A DNA stretch of 50,795 nt from contig CACDTV010000006.1 of the NCBI GenBank assembly GCA_902555695.1, positions 1 through 50,795 of the forward strand, read 5' to 3'. Below the pieces are notes generated by a model. It was not told the DNA's origin. It saw only the letters and a list, made by a program, of their open reading frames with translations, and ran no database searches. Positions 1-9,163 of the stretch are shown piece by piece (the stretch's first letter is position 1; each line of letters starts with the position of its first letter). The stretch is from an uncultured Alphaproteobacteria bacterium. GTDB taxonomy: Bacteria; Pseudomonadota; Alphaproteobacteria; HIMB59. The translations under genes and the position numbers were made by a program.

Positions 1-1807
1 TTTCACCTTCCATAAGCTTTGCGTGATCATAAAGAATTTCACAGAATTTGTCTTTTTGATTTTTATCTAAAGATTTTAATTTATTAACTAATTCATGATT
101 AATATTTATTTCTAAAATTCTTTTTTCATCAGAAATATTTTGATTATTAGCGGCCATCAGTTTTTTTAAATGCATATCCATATCATTCTCATCAGCTACT
201 AAACATGAAGCACTTGTAGTAAGTCTTTTAGAAATTTTTACATCTTTAACTTTGTCTTTCAGATTGTCTTTTAAAAATCCAACAAAATCTTTGTCTTCCT
301 TTGGCTCTTCTTTGTCTTTTTTTGACTCTTTTTTATCCTCAATATCTACCTCTCCTTTGGTAATAGATGTAAATTCATAATCTTTAAATTTCATTTTCAT
401 TGGCATCCAGAATTCGTCAACTGGATCCGTAATTAACAAAACATTTATTTTTTTATTTTTAAATAGTTCCATTTGAGGGCTATTAATGAGGTTTTCCTTG
501 TTTTCGCCTGAAATATAATAGATTTTCTTTTTATCATTTGAAAAATCAGTTACGTATTGATCTAAAGTTATCATCTCCTCTTTCTCAGAGCAGTTAAAAG
601 TTGAAAACTCAAATATTTGATCATGAAAGTCATTAAATTCATAGAGTCCCTCTTTTACAACAGGCCCAAAATTCTTCCAAAAATCTTTAAATTCATCTGG
701 CTTCTTTTTTTTTAATTCTAGAATTTCTTTTAAAATTCTTTTTGTAATAGCATTAGATATTTTATTAATTACGGCATTATTTTGTAAAATTTCTCTTGAA
801 ATATTTAAACTAAGATCTTCTGTGTCTACCACACCTGGCACAAATCTAAGCCAAGCTGGAATTAAAGCATCTAACTTATCAGAAATAAATACTTTATTTA
901 CATAAAGCTTTAACTTGTTTTTCCGATCTGGATGGTAAAGATCTTGAGGCTGCGATTTTGGTAAATATAAAAGGGCAGTGTAATTTACAACTCCCTCAGC
1001 TTTAAAGTGAATAGTTGTTAAAGGCTCATCATAATAGTTTGAAACTTGATTATAAAAAGATTTGTAGTCATCTTTTTTAATTTTTGATTTATCTTTTAGC
1101 CAAATGGCTTCAGCAGAGTTTACTTGTTCTTCAGATTTATCATCTTTTTTCTTATCATTTTTATCTTCTTCGGATGTTACAAAAATAGGGAAAGGAACAA
1201 AATCAGAATACTTTTTTATTATTTCCTCTATTTTATATTTACTTAAAAACTCTTTCTCATCCTTCTTAATTGATAACGTAATTTCAGTTCCAATTTCATT
1301 GTATTCTGTTTCCTCAATTGAAAATGTACCTTTACCATCTGAAGTCCAAAGGTAACCAATGGATGAGTTATATTTCTTTGATCTAACTACTACTTGATCT
1401 GAAACCATAAATGATGAATAGAATCCAACTCCAAATTTACCTATTTGATTGATATCTCCCTTTTTATCACCCATCTTTTTAATAAACTCTTCCGTGCCAG
1501 ATTTAGCTATTGTGCCTAAATTTGATTGCATATCTTTATCATCCATGCCAATCCCATTATCTTTAATTGAGATAGTTTTATTTTTTTCATTAAGATGAAT
1601 TCGAATTTGGAATTTATTTGTTTTAGGAGCTTTGGAGTCAGTCTGACTAACATATCTAAGCTTTTCGCAAGCATCTGATGAATTTGATATTAATTCACGT
1701 AAAAATATTTCCTTTTCGGTATAGAGTGAATTAGCAACTATATCTAGGAGCTTTGATACTTCAGTTTCAAATTTTACAGTTTTCTTTTCCGCTTGTTGTT
1801 TAGTCAT
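1..1807 (-). CDS. htpG: Molecular chaperone HtpG (Hsp90), 3' end cut by window edge
   Basis: Bacterial Hsp90, a cytosolic homodimeric ATP-dependent chaperone. Reading leftward from the ATG at 1807 gives 602 codons with no stop before the window edge, so roughly the last 20-30 residues of a normal ~620-630 aa protein are missing. The GHKL ATPase domain is plain: ELISNSSDA near residues 38-46, DNGIGM at 83-88 and GQFGVGFYS at 123-131. The middle domain follows (PAWLRFVPGVVDTEDLSLNIS), then a charged Lys/Glu/Asp stretch before the C-terminal dimerisation part. Only 27 nt separate this start from the divergent M17 peptidase start, so the two share one promoter region. Identification is secure; only the C-terminus is unseen. 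Confidence 0.95.
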   Translation of the reverse strand, partial: MTKQQAEKKTVKFETEVSKLLDIVANSLYTEKEIFLRELISNSSDACEKLRYVSQTDSKAPKTNKFQIRIHLNEKNKTISIKDNGIGMDDKDMQSNLGTIAKSGTEEFIKKMGDKKGDINQIGKFGVGFYSSFMVSDQVVVRSKKYNSSIGYLWTSDGKGTFSIEETEYNEIGTEITLSIKKDEKEFLSKYKIEEIIKKYSDFVPFPIFVTSEEDKNDKKKDDKSEEQVNSAEAIWLKDKSKIKKDDYKSFYNQVSNYYDEPLTTIHFKAEGVVNYTALLYLPKSQPQDLYHPDRKNKLKLYVNKVFISDKLDALIPAWLRFVPGVVDTEDLSLNISREILQNNAVINKISNAITKRILKEILELKKKKPDEFKDFWKNFGPVVKEGLYEFNDFHDQIFEFSTFNCSEKEEMITLDQYVTDFSNDKKKIYYISGENKENLINSPQMELFKNKKINVLLITDPVDEFWMPMKMKFKDYEFTSITKGEVDIEDKKESKKDKEEPKEDKDFVGFLKDNLKDKVKDVKISKRLTTSASCLVADENDMDMHLKKLMAANNQNISDEKRILEININHELVNKLKSLDKNQKDKFCEILYDHAKLMEGE

Positions 1808-1834
1808 TTTTTTTTAATATCCTTATTATAAGTA

Positions 1835-3175
1835 ATGTTTACCAATGATAATACTGAGTGTTCTACAAAAATTTCTGTCATTTCACAAAGTAAATTTGAT
1901 AAATGGCTGTTAACACAATCATCTTTTACTAAAAATTGGGCTTTATCTAATAATTTCAAGGCAGAATCAGGAAAAATTCTCAAAATTCCCTATGAGGACG
2001 GAAGATTGAAAGAGGTCATATTAGGAGAGGGCGCAGATAAAAACTTAGAGGCAATTAGTGCTTTTTCTGCATCTAACATTGGTAACTATTATATCTCTTG
2101 TAAATTTGCCAAATCAAAGGAGTCTGAAATATACAAAGCATGGGCTTGGGGCAACTATAATTATCAGTCTAAATCTAAAAAAAATTTATTATACGTAAAG
2201 GAACAAAAGGAATTAGAGTTTTTAACTTTTTACTCAGATTGTATTAATCTTTCAAGAGACTTGATAAATAGCCCTGCAAATAAATTAAACCCATCTACTT
2301 ATTACTCAAAAATTAAAAATAATAATTTGTTTAAAAGTTTTAATTTTATTGATTACACTGAAAAAGAAATAAATTCGAATTTTCCTTTGACATGTGCTGT
2401 TGGTAAATCTTCCTCTTCAAAACCAAAAGTGATTGAAATAACAAATCGAAAACTTTCAAAAAAAGATAAACCATTAGTTATTATTGGAAAAGGCGTTACA
2501 TTTGACACAGGTGGTGTAAACATAAAACCAGGTAGCTCAATGAGAAATATGAAAAAAGATATGGGAGGATCTGCTATCGCTATATCATTATTTTTGTTAG
2601 CAAATTATTTTTTAAAAAAAACTAAAATTGTTTTAATTGCCCCAATCGCTGAAAATGCAATATCATCAAAATCAATGAGACCTGGTGATGTATATTCATC
2701 TGTATCAGGAAAGTCTGTGGAAATTGCCCATACAGATGCTGAGGGAAGACTTTTGTTAGCAGATGCAATAGAAAAAGCTTCTTCTTATAACCCATGTATG
2801 ATTATTGATTTTGCAACGCTTACTGGAGCGGCAAGAGTAGCTCTGGGTGAAGACCTTCCTGCTTATTTTTGTAATAATGAAACATTTGCAAAAAAAATCG
2901 AAAATTTAAATAAAGAAAAATTGAGATGTTGGAGATTACCCTTGTACTCTTCTTACTTGTCTAAAATTAAATCTCCAGTTGCAGATCTTAGTAATACATC
3001 TTTAGATGGTATGGCTGGTTCTATTACGGCAGCACTTTTTCTTCAAGAATTTTTAAAATCTTCGAATATACCTTGGTTTCACTTTGACACCTTTGCTTGG
3101 TCTCAAGACTCAAAAGGAGCTGCATTACAGGGATTAGATATAATGAGTGATTTTTTAAGGAAAAATTTTAATTAG
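1835..3175 (+). CDS. M17 leucyl aminopeptidase family protein
   Basis: Cytosolic metallo-aminopeptidase that removes N-terminal residues from peptides. The C-terminal catalytic domain has the M17 metal and catalytic signatures: GKGVTFDTGG (K219, D224), KKDMGGSA (D242) and HTDAEGRLLLADA (D301, E303, R305). The usual NTDAEGR signature reads HTDAEGR here. The N-terminal domain (about residues 1-135) is poorly conserved, as in the ~450 aa alphaproteobacterial branch rather than the ~500 aa PepA proper, so no gene symbol is given. The ATG start leaves a 27-nt gap to htpG. The TAG stop shares one base with the GTG start of the following lipoprotein gene, which suggests co-translation. Confidence 0.92.
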   Translation: MFTNDNTECSTKISVISQSKFDKWLLTQSSFTKNWALSNNFKAESGKILKIPYEDGRLKEVILGEGADKNLEAISAFSASNIGNYYISCKFAKSKESEIYKAWAWGNYNYQSKSKKNLLYVKEQKELEFLTFYSDCINLSRDLINSPANKLNPSTYYSKIKNNNLFKSFNFIDYTEKEINSNFPLTCAVGKSSSSKPKVIEITNRKLSKKDKPLVIIGKGVTFDTGGVNIKPGSSMRNMKKDMGGSAIAISLFLLANYFLKKTKIVLIAPIAENAISSKSMRPGDVYSSVSGKSVEIAHTDAEGRLLLADAIEKASSYNPCMIIDFATLTGAARVALGEDLPAYFCNNETFAKKIENLNKEKLRCWRLPLYSSYLSKIKSPVADLSNTSLDGMAGSITAALFLQEFLKSSNIPWFHFDTFAWSQDSKGAALQGLDIMSDFLRKNFN

Positions 3176-3759
3176 TGAAGTACTTACTGATATTTTTTCT
3201 ATTATTATCAGGTTGTATTACAACCGATAGGTCTTTTAACACAGCAAATATTTGCGATATTTTCAAAACAAATCCTAAATGGAAATCATATGCAGAAAAA
3301 ACAAAAGAAAAATGGGGAGTTCCAGTTAGTTTGCAATTAAGCTTTATTAAACAAGAGTCCTCTTTTGAAAGAACTGCAAGGCCTCCGAGGAAAAAGGTAT
3401 TGGGTTTTATACCTGGTTTAAGGCCGTCAAGTGCTTATGGTTACAGTCAGGCCTTAGATGGAACATGGGAGGAGTATAAAGTTTCAACAAAAAACTATAA
3501 TGCCGATAGAAAAAATTTTAGAGATGCTAGTGATTTTATAGGTTGGTATGTTGATGGAAGTTATCGTCTGTTGAAAATTGATAAAAGTGATGTTTACAAT
3601 CATTACCTTGCTTACCATGAGGGCAAGGGTGGGTATCAAAAAAAATCTTATAACAAAAAAAAATGGCTTTTAGAGGTGGCAAAAAAAGTAGAACGTCAAG
3701 CTAAAGATTATTCTAATCAAATAACAAAATGTAATTTTCATAAAAATAGTGTGTTTTAA
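3175..3759 (+). CDS. Lytic transglycosylase-like lipoprotein (SLT domain)
   Basis: Predicted envelope lipoprotein with a lysozyme-like transglycosylase fold, probably acting on peptidoglycan. The start is GTG, overlapping the previous stop by 1 nt. A short lipoprotein signal ends at LSGC, so the lipidated Cys is C14. The SLT-type motif is KQESSFERTARPP with the putative catalytic Glu at E61. SAYGYSQALDGTWEEY corresponds to the AxGxxQ(x)T segment of the family, and YHEGKGGY matches its later aromatic/Gly-rich segment. At 194 aa it is about one SLT domain plus an anchor. Strict activity is not proven, but the pattern matches the small SLT lipoproteins of alphaproteobacteria. It lies in one transcription unit with the M17 peptidase and gshA-gshB. 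Confidence 0.82.
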   Translation: MKYLLIFFLLLSGCITTDRSFNTANICDIFKTNPKWKSYAEKTKEKWGVPVSLQLSFIKQESSFERTARPPRKKVLGFIPGLRPSSAYGYSQALDGTWEEYKVSTKNYNADRKNFRDASDFIGWYVDGSYRLLKIDKSDVYNHYLAYHEGKGGYQKKSYNKKKWLLEVAKKVERQAKDYSNQITKCNFHKNSVF

Positions 3760-5094
3760 TTGTTACAAAAATCAGATCTTATAAATTATTTCTACTCAAA
3801 TTTTACTGATCCTGAGTATAAAGGCATTGGAACTGAACATGAAAAATTTATCTTTTATAAAGATAATAAAAGATTCCAATTTGATGGAGAGGTAAGTATA
3901 CAAAATTTATTTCAATTTTTCTTATCAAAGGGTTGGCAAAAAAAAGAATACAATAGTTTCAATCAATTAATATCTTTGTCTAAAAATGGTGCAAGCATTA
4001 CTTTAGAGCCAGGGTGTCAACTAGAATTATCTGGTAAAATTTTAAAGAATGTTCATCAAACATGTACGGAGTCTTATGAACATTTAAGAGAATTAAAAGA
4101 ATATGCCGAATTGAATAAATTATGCATTTTAGGACTGGGATTTGATCCAATAAGTAAATTAGAGGATTTAACTTTTATTCCAAAAGAGCGTTATAAAATT
4201 ATGAGTGAATATATGCCCAAAGTTGGCTCAAGAGGATTAGATATGATGACCCGAACATGTACTGTTCAAGCAAATTTAGATTATTTTAATGAAACAGATC
4301 TAATTAAAAAATTTGTTGTTTCTAATAGAATTCAACCAATAGTTATGGGTATATTTTGTAATTCGCCCTTTCGTGAGTCGAAATATAATAATTTAGTGAG
4401 TAATCGAATTTATACATGGCAAGACACTGATGATCAAAGATGTGGAATAAAAAGATCATTTCTGAATAAGAATTTTTCTATTGAGGAATATGTTGACTTT
4501 GTTTTGGAAGTAAAAAACTATTTTTTAAAGATAAATGGAAAACAATATGACACAACAGATTATACTTTTAACGAATTGTTAACTAAAAACACTGCAAATA
4601 AAGACCTTTCAAATTACAACATATCAATACAAGATTGGATAAATCATCTCTCCACAATTTTTACAGAGGTAAGATTAAAGTCATATATAGAACTTAGAGG
4701 TGCAGACGCTGGGAAATGGGAAATGATTTGCGCTCTTCCAGCATTTTGGGTTGGCATACTTTATGATGATGAAAATCTTGAACATCTTTGGAAAGAAACT
4801 AGTTCGTGGCAAGAGAATGATATTTTAAATTTGTATCTAGAGGTTCCTTATAAAGGACTTAACAGTAACTTTATTAATTCGCCCTTATATGAGCATGGTA
4901 AAAACCTTCTTAACCTCGCTAACAAGGGATTAGAAAAAAGAGGTTATTTAAATTCTGAAGGAAGAGATGAAAGTATTCATCTTGAAAAATTATATAATAT
5001 TGTTGAAAAACAAAAAAATCCTGCAGATTTGTTAATTGAAGAGTTTAAGGATAAAAAAGATATACTATCATTATTAAATAATACCTATTATTGA
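3760..5094 (+). CDS. gshA: Glutamate--cysteine ligase, plant/alphaproteobacterial type
   Basis: First enzyme of glutathione synthesis: ATP-dependent ligation of L-glutamate to L-cysteine. It belongs to the GCS2 family. The N-terminal GTEHEKFIF (residues 24-32) provides carboxylate metal ligands, LELSGKILKN is the glutamate-site segment, RTCTVQANLDY follows, and YIELRGADAGKWEMICALPAFW is the conserved C-terminal block. Its 444 aa fits the class (about 450 aa). The start is TTG immediately after the previous TAA; no later Met gives the conserved N-terminus. It is followed after 7 nt by gshB, so both glutathione enzymes are made together. Confidence 0.94.
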   Translation: MLQKSDLINYFYSNFTDPEYKGIGTEHEKFIFYKDNKRFQFDGEVSIQNLFQFFLSKGWQKKEYNSFNQLISLSKNGASITLEPGCQLELSGKILKNVHQTCTESYEHLRELKEYAELNKLCILGLGFDPISKLEDLTFIPKERYKIMSEYMPKVGSRGLDMMTRTCTVQANLDYFNETDLIKKFVVSNRIQPIVMGIFCNSPFRESKYNNLVSNRIYTWQDTDDQRCGIKRSFLNKNFSIEEYVDFVLEVKNYFLKINGKQYDTTDYTFNELLTKNTANKDLSNYNISIQDWINHLSTIFTEVRLKSYIELRGADAGKWEMICALPAFWVGILYDDENLEHLWKETSSWQENDILNLYLEVPYKGLNSNFINSPLYEHGKNLLNLANKGLEKRGYLNSEGRDESIHLEKLYNIVEKQKNPADLLIEEFKDKKDILSLLNNTYY

Positions 5095-5101
5095 ATTTGC
5101 T

Positions 5102-6046
5102 ATGAAATTTCTTTTTCAAATGGATGATCCCAAAAAAATAAATATTAACGAGGACTCTACTTATATGTTAATCAAGGAGTCTTTAAATAGAGGTATAGAT
5201 TGTTATTACAATGATCCAAGATGGGTATTTAGTGAGATTAATAAAGTTAATAAAATTAAATCTAACGTTTCTAGATTAAGTTTGAAAAAAAATAATCAGC
5301 TTTCTTATCAAAGAAAGATCCTAAAAGAAATTGATTTAGAACATATGAATGCCATTTTTATTCGACAAGATCCACCCTTCGATTTAAATTATATTTCTAA
5401 TACCTATTTATTAGATCAATTAAAAAAACCTTTAATTTTAAATAATTCAAACGAGATTAGGAACTTCCCAGAAAAACATATTATGATGAACTTCCCAGAA
5501 TTAACTCCCCCGACGTTAATATCATCAAATATAGAAGCCATCATAAAGTTTATAAAGAAGAATAAAGAGGTTATTATAAAACCAGCTTATGGAAATGGAG
5601 GATTAGGAATTCAAAAAATTAGCCATAATAAGACTAATCTCAGTACGTTCTTAAAAAATTACATAAAAAAATTTTCGAATTGCCCAGTAATTATTCAAAG
5701 ATTCCTTAAAAATTTCAAAAAAGGAGACAAAAGAATTATTCTCATAAACGGGGACATTGCTGGGGCTGTATTAAGAGTGCCTAGAACTAATAGCATAAAG
5801 GCAAATTTTCATGCAGGTGGAAGGGCAGTAGAAACCAATATCACTGACAAAGATAAGTACATTTGTAAAAAAATAAAATCATTTTTGGTGAAAAAAAAAT
5901 TATTTTTTGTTGGTATTGATGTGATAGATGGCTATTTAACAGAAATAAATATTACATCTCCTACTGGAATTCAAGAAATCAACAGATTAAATAAAAGTAA
6001 GATTGAAAAAGATATTATTGATTTTGTTTTAAGATCACTGAAATAA
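5102..6046 (+). CDS. gshB: Glutathione synthase
   Basis: Second enzyme of glutathione synthesis, joining gamma-glutamylcysteine to glycine with ATP. It is an ATP-grasp protein of 314 aa, the normal GshB length. The N-terminal FQMDDPKKI matches the usual start of the family. FIRQDPPFD, then PAYGNGGLGI (glycine-rich ATP loop), and TEINITSPTGIQEINR (metal ligand E-x-N and the GshB C-terminal signature) identify it. Its 3' end overlaps the convergent AsmA-like gene by 12 nt, so transcription from both sides meets here. The pairing with gshA makes the assignment firm. Confidence 0.94.
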   Translation: MKFLFQMDDPKKININEDSTYMLIKESLNRGIDCYYNDPRWVFSEINKVNKIKSNVSRLSLKKNNQLSYQRKILKEIDLEHMNAIFIRQDPPFDLNYISNTYLLDQLKKPLILNNSNEIRNFPEKHIMMNFPELTPPTLISSNIEAIIKFIKKNKEVIIKPAYGNGGLGIQKISHNKTNLSTFLKNYIKKFSNCPVIIQRFLKNFKKGDKRIILINGDIAGAVLRVPRTNSIKANFHAGGRAVETNITDKDKYICKKIKSFLVKKKLFFVGIDVIDGYLTEINITSPTGIQEINRLNKSKIEKDIIDFVLRSLK

Positions 6047-8227
6047 ATTTTCAAAAAGCTTATTTATATTTTTTTGAATTAAATCTTCTATAGGTTTTTT
6101 TACAGTCCCATCAGGTATGACTCTTTCATAGGAATAATTTCCATTTTGATATTTTATAACAAAATCCTCATTGTCAATAATATCAAAAATTGTAATTTTA
6201 AAATTATTCAAAGCTAATTCTAATTCTGCCTCTAAAGTCTCTCCGTCTGGTGATGTTAAAATTATGTTTTTTATTTTAAATTCGTTCAAATTATTATTTG
6301 AAATTTGTCCAGAAATAGAACTACTTTGATTAATGAAAGAATTTGCTAATTTGTTTAATAATTCATTAATTTGTTCAAAATCCTCAATGTCTTGAGATAG
6401 AGATTGAATAAATAAAACTAGTGCAAATTCCTCTTCAGTAATATTAACATTAATATCACCATCTATGTCTCCAGATATATTTTTTATATTTTTAAGATTA
6501 ACAGGTTCAGAAATATCTAAAGTAAGATTAATTTTTCCTTTAATACGAGATGTATTTAATAATAAACGATCAAAATTTGATAAATTTAAATCATTTAATT
6601 TGACTGTACCAGTAAACATCTGATTTTTTATTGATCCAGAAATATTTGAAATTTTATCTTTATTTATTAGATCTAAATTTTCTATCAAAAATAGATCACT
6701 GACTGGATCAACGTATAAGTTTGACTCTAAATAATCAAAGTCAACAAGATCCACAATATTCGTAAAATCTTCTCCAGTTAATTCAGAGATGATATTTAAT
6801 AGTTCAGTTTTATTTAAATTTTCAATTCCAATATTTAAAGAGGCATTATTAAAATTATTAAGATCTAAATTACCGTCAATCAATAAATTCGAACCTTCCA
6901 AATTAATAAATTGAAGATCTTCAATAGCTAAATTTGAGCCATTTATAAGGCCTCTCGCGTTGATAAGTTCAGTATTTAATGTTTTTAATAATCTAATTAA
7001 TGAGTTAGATGGAATTAACTCAAATTGTCTAAACCGGTTTAATTTAATATCTAATTGTAGACTATTAATATCATCAAGCCCATAAGTGCCGCTAATTTGA
7101 ATAATATTTTCATCCTTGTTAGTTATATTTATTTGATTAATTGTAAAAATATTATTTGCAAAATTGCTGGATAATTCAATTTCATCAAATTCAAATTGCT
7201 TTACTAATTCCGAATAAGGTAAAAATTTTAATAATACTGATAAGTCATCTTTGGAACTAGAGCTAAGACTAGCATTAAAGTTAGCATTATAAAAATCAAG
7301 ATTTTCAATAGTTGCGTTTAAATCTAAGTTTGTTCCTTGATCAGAGACATAAAAGATTTTATTTATAGTTAAATTATTTGAATTGTAGTTTAAATCAAAA
7401 GTTTCAATTATTCCTTGAGGAATGTCTATAATTTCATTGAAAATATTTATATTACTAATCATTTGAAATAAATTATCTGAGGAGAGATTTTGACCTCTAA
7501 TTGATAAATCAGAACTAATGAAATTGCTTAAATTGATATTCCCCGCAATATTAATTTGTGATTTGTCAGCTAAAGTAATAACTAGGTCTTCAATATTTAA
7601 ATTTTCTTTTACATATTCACCTTTTATATCAAGACTTTGAAAATTTATTTTTTTTAAAACCTCCTGGTAATTTTCCCCTAAAAGTAATACTAGCTCATCT
7701 ATTTCCAGATTTTCTATGGAAAAATCAATTTTATTTATTTCTGAGTCAGTTGTATAAATATCAAAATATAAATCAGAGCCTTTATAATTGAATTTATTTG
7801 ATATTATTCTTGTATTATTGCCCTCGTTAGAGATCTTTAATTTTAAATTATCGATATCTCCCTCTAGTAAAATCGCATTATTAACAAAATTTGAATTTAT
7901 ATTTTCTATTCTTGCTTGGTTGAGTGTAATTGAAATATCATCTGCGTTAAAAATAGATCTAGATATTTCAATATCAGAAGCTGCAAAATCAGTTTGGATT
8001 AAATAATGATTAATTTTGAAATTTGAATTATCTATAGAGAGAATTGGTTTGGGCATAATTTTTAAAGTTTGATTTGATAAACTGTTCAAGGTAACAAAAC
8101 CTTTGGTTTCTCTTTCGACCATTTCTTGAGATAAAATATTAATAGGCAATCTTAGAAAACTAAGTCCAAATAAAATCACCAAAATTAAAAGTATTGCTAT
8201 AGGTATTAGGACTTTTAATTTTTTCAT
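6035..8227 (-). CDS. AsmA family protein
   Basis: Large protein anchored in the inner membrane by one N-terminal helix (MKKLKVLIPIAILLILVILF) and otherwise periplasmic. It belongs to the AsmA / bridge-like group implicated in lipid transport and outer-membrane homeostasis. The body is made of many beta strands rich in Asn, Ile, Leu and Ser with repeated SL.I..NL and NL.I.DL patterns, typical of AsmA repeats. The C-terminal part (GDIDGDINVNI, then SSSISGQISNNNLNEFKIKNI) resembles the AsmA-like C-terminal domain. It is 730 aa, within family range. Asn and Ile use reflects the AT-rich genome. The exact substrate cannot be told. The downstream end overlaps gshB. Confidence 0.8.
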   Translation of the reverse strand: MKKLKVLIPIAILLILVILFGLSFLRLPINILSQEMVERETKGFVTLNSLSNQTLKIMPKPILSIDNSNFKINHYLIQTDFAASDIEISRSIFNADDISITLNQARIENINSNFVNNAILLEGDIDNLKLKISNEGNNTRIISNKFNYKGSDLYFDIYTTDSEINKIDFSIENLEIDELVLLLGENYQEVLKKINFQSLDIKGEYVKENLNIEDLVITLADKSQINIAGNINLSNFISSDLSIRGQNLSSDNLFQMISNINIFNEIIDIPQGIIETFDLNYNSNNLTINKIFYVSDQGTNLDLNATIENLDFYNANFNASLSSSSKDDLSVLLKFLPYSELVKQFEFDEIELSSNFANNIFTINQINITNKDENIIQISGTYGLDDINSLQLDIKLNRFRQFELIPSNSLIRLLKTLNTELINARGLINGSNLAIEDLQFINLEGSNLLIDGNLDLNNFNNASLNIGIENLNKTELLNIISELTGEDFTNIVDLVDFDYLESNLYVDPVSDLFLIENLDLINKDKISNISGSIKNQMFTGTVKLNDLNLSNFDRLLLNTSRIKGKINLTLDISEPVNLKNIKNISGDIDGDINVNITEEEFALVLFIQSLSQDIEDFEQINELLNKLANSFINQSSSISGQISNNNLNEFKIKNIILTSPDGETLEAELELALNNFKITIFDIIDNEDFVIKYQNGNYSYERVIPDGTVKKPIEDLIQKNINKLFENLFQ

Positions 8228-8236
8228 TTGTTCATT

Positions 8237-9163
8237 CTACAAATATAGGAACACAAAATAGATCATATAGGCTAATATAAAGCCAAGAGAAATTAATTTT
8301 CCAGCTAATTTTAAAGAAATAATTATAAAAAATAATAAAGAAGTCACTAAAAATAGCCATTTATCAATTTGACTAAGTAATTCATAAAAATTTATACTCC
8401 CATTGATTAGCACAGCAATAATCGTTATTCCAAATATGTTGGCTATATTTGATCCGAGAATATTTCCAATTGCCAAATTATTTTGTTTTTTCACAATTGA
8501 TAAAATTGTTGCAATTACCTCAGGCAAAGAAGTACCAAAAGCAACAATTGTTATTCCAATCGTAGTTTCTGCAACACCAAATATGCTAGTTAAATCTTTT
8601 GCATAAACAATAAAATACTTAGAACTAAAAAATAAAGCTATAAATGCTAATATTATTTTTAAAATAATAAAAAAAGATGAAGAATGTGTTATCTCGGATA
8701 TTGTGTTAGTTTCATCAATTGGTTTTTTTAATTCAAAATAAATAAAAAAACAAAGTAATCCAAAAAGTAAAGCACCGTAAATGTAGCCAATATTAAAATT
8801 AAATATTATGAAAATAAAAAAAACGATTGAAAAAATTAAAAAAAATAAAAAAGTACTTTCATCCCTTTTATCAGTTACTAACATAGTAATGGGATATAAC
8901 ATGATACCCCCTACCAATAAAATATTTGCAATATTACTTCCAACAAGATTACCTGCTACTATTCCCACAGAATTTAACTTTAATGCTTGAAATGTTGCTG
9001 CAAACTCAGGGAGGGAAGTGCCAATAGCTATAATAAATATTCCAACAAGGATTGGCCTAATTTTATAAACGTGTGAGACTAATATTGAATTTTTTATTGC
9101 AAAATCACATGACCATATCAATAGAGCAAGACTTATTAATACTCCTAATAAACTCTCAATCAA
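8237..9163 (-). CDS. Calcium/sodium antiporter-like exchanger (YrbG/CaxA family)
   Basis: Inner-membrane cation exchanger with about ten hydrophobic segments in 308 aa and two inverted alpha-repeats. The first repeat holds [12 protein letters not shown] and [14 protein letters not shown]; the second holds [11 protein letters not shown] and [14 protein letters not shown]. These G-T-S-L-P-E and G-N-x-x-G-S-N motifs form the ion-binding site of the CaCA superfamily, where the acidic residue in each PE pair binds Ca2+. Full family length, nothing missing. It overlaps the uvrB stop by 4 nt, and a 9-nt gap leads to the AsmA-like gene, so uvrB, this gene and the AsmA gene form one minus-strand unit. 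Confidence 0.9.
   Translation of the reverse strand: MIESLLGVLISLALLIWSCDFAIKNSILVSHVYKIRPILVGIFIIAIGTSLPEFAATFQALKLNSVGIVAGNLVGSNIANILLVGGIMLYPITMLVTDKRDESTFLFFLIFSIVFFIFIIFNFNIGYIYGALLFGLLCFFIYFELKKPIDETNTISEITHSSSFFIILKIILAFIALFFSSKYFIVYAKDLTSIFGVAETTIGITIVAFGTSLPEVIATILSIVKKQNNLAIGNILGSNIANIFGITIIAVLINGSINFYELLSQIDKWLFLVTSLLFFIIISLKLAGKLISLGFILAYMIYFVFLYL

Noticed and set aside
1104-1355. 83-codon open frame on the plus strand
   Set aside because: Lies antisense within htpG; composition mirrors the real gene and shows no domain.
7788-8006. 72-codon plus-strand frame
   Set aside because: Antisense shadow inside the AsmA-like gene.
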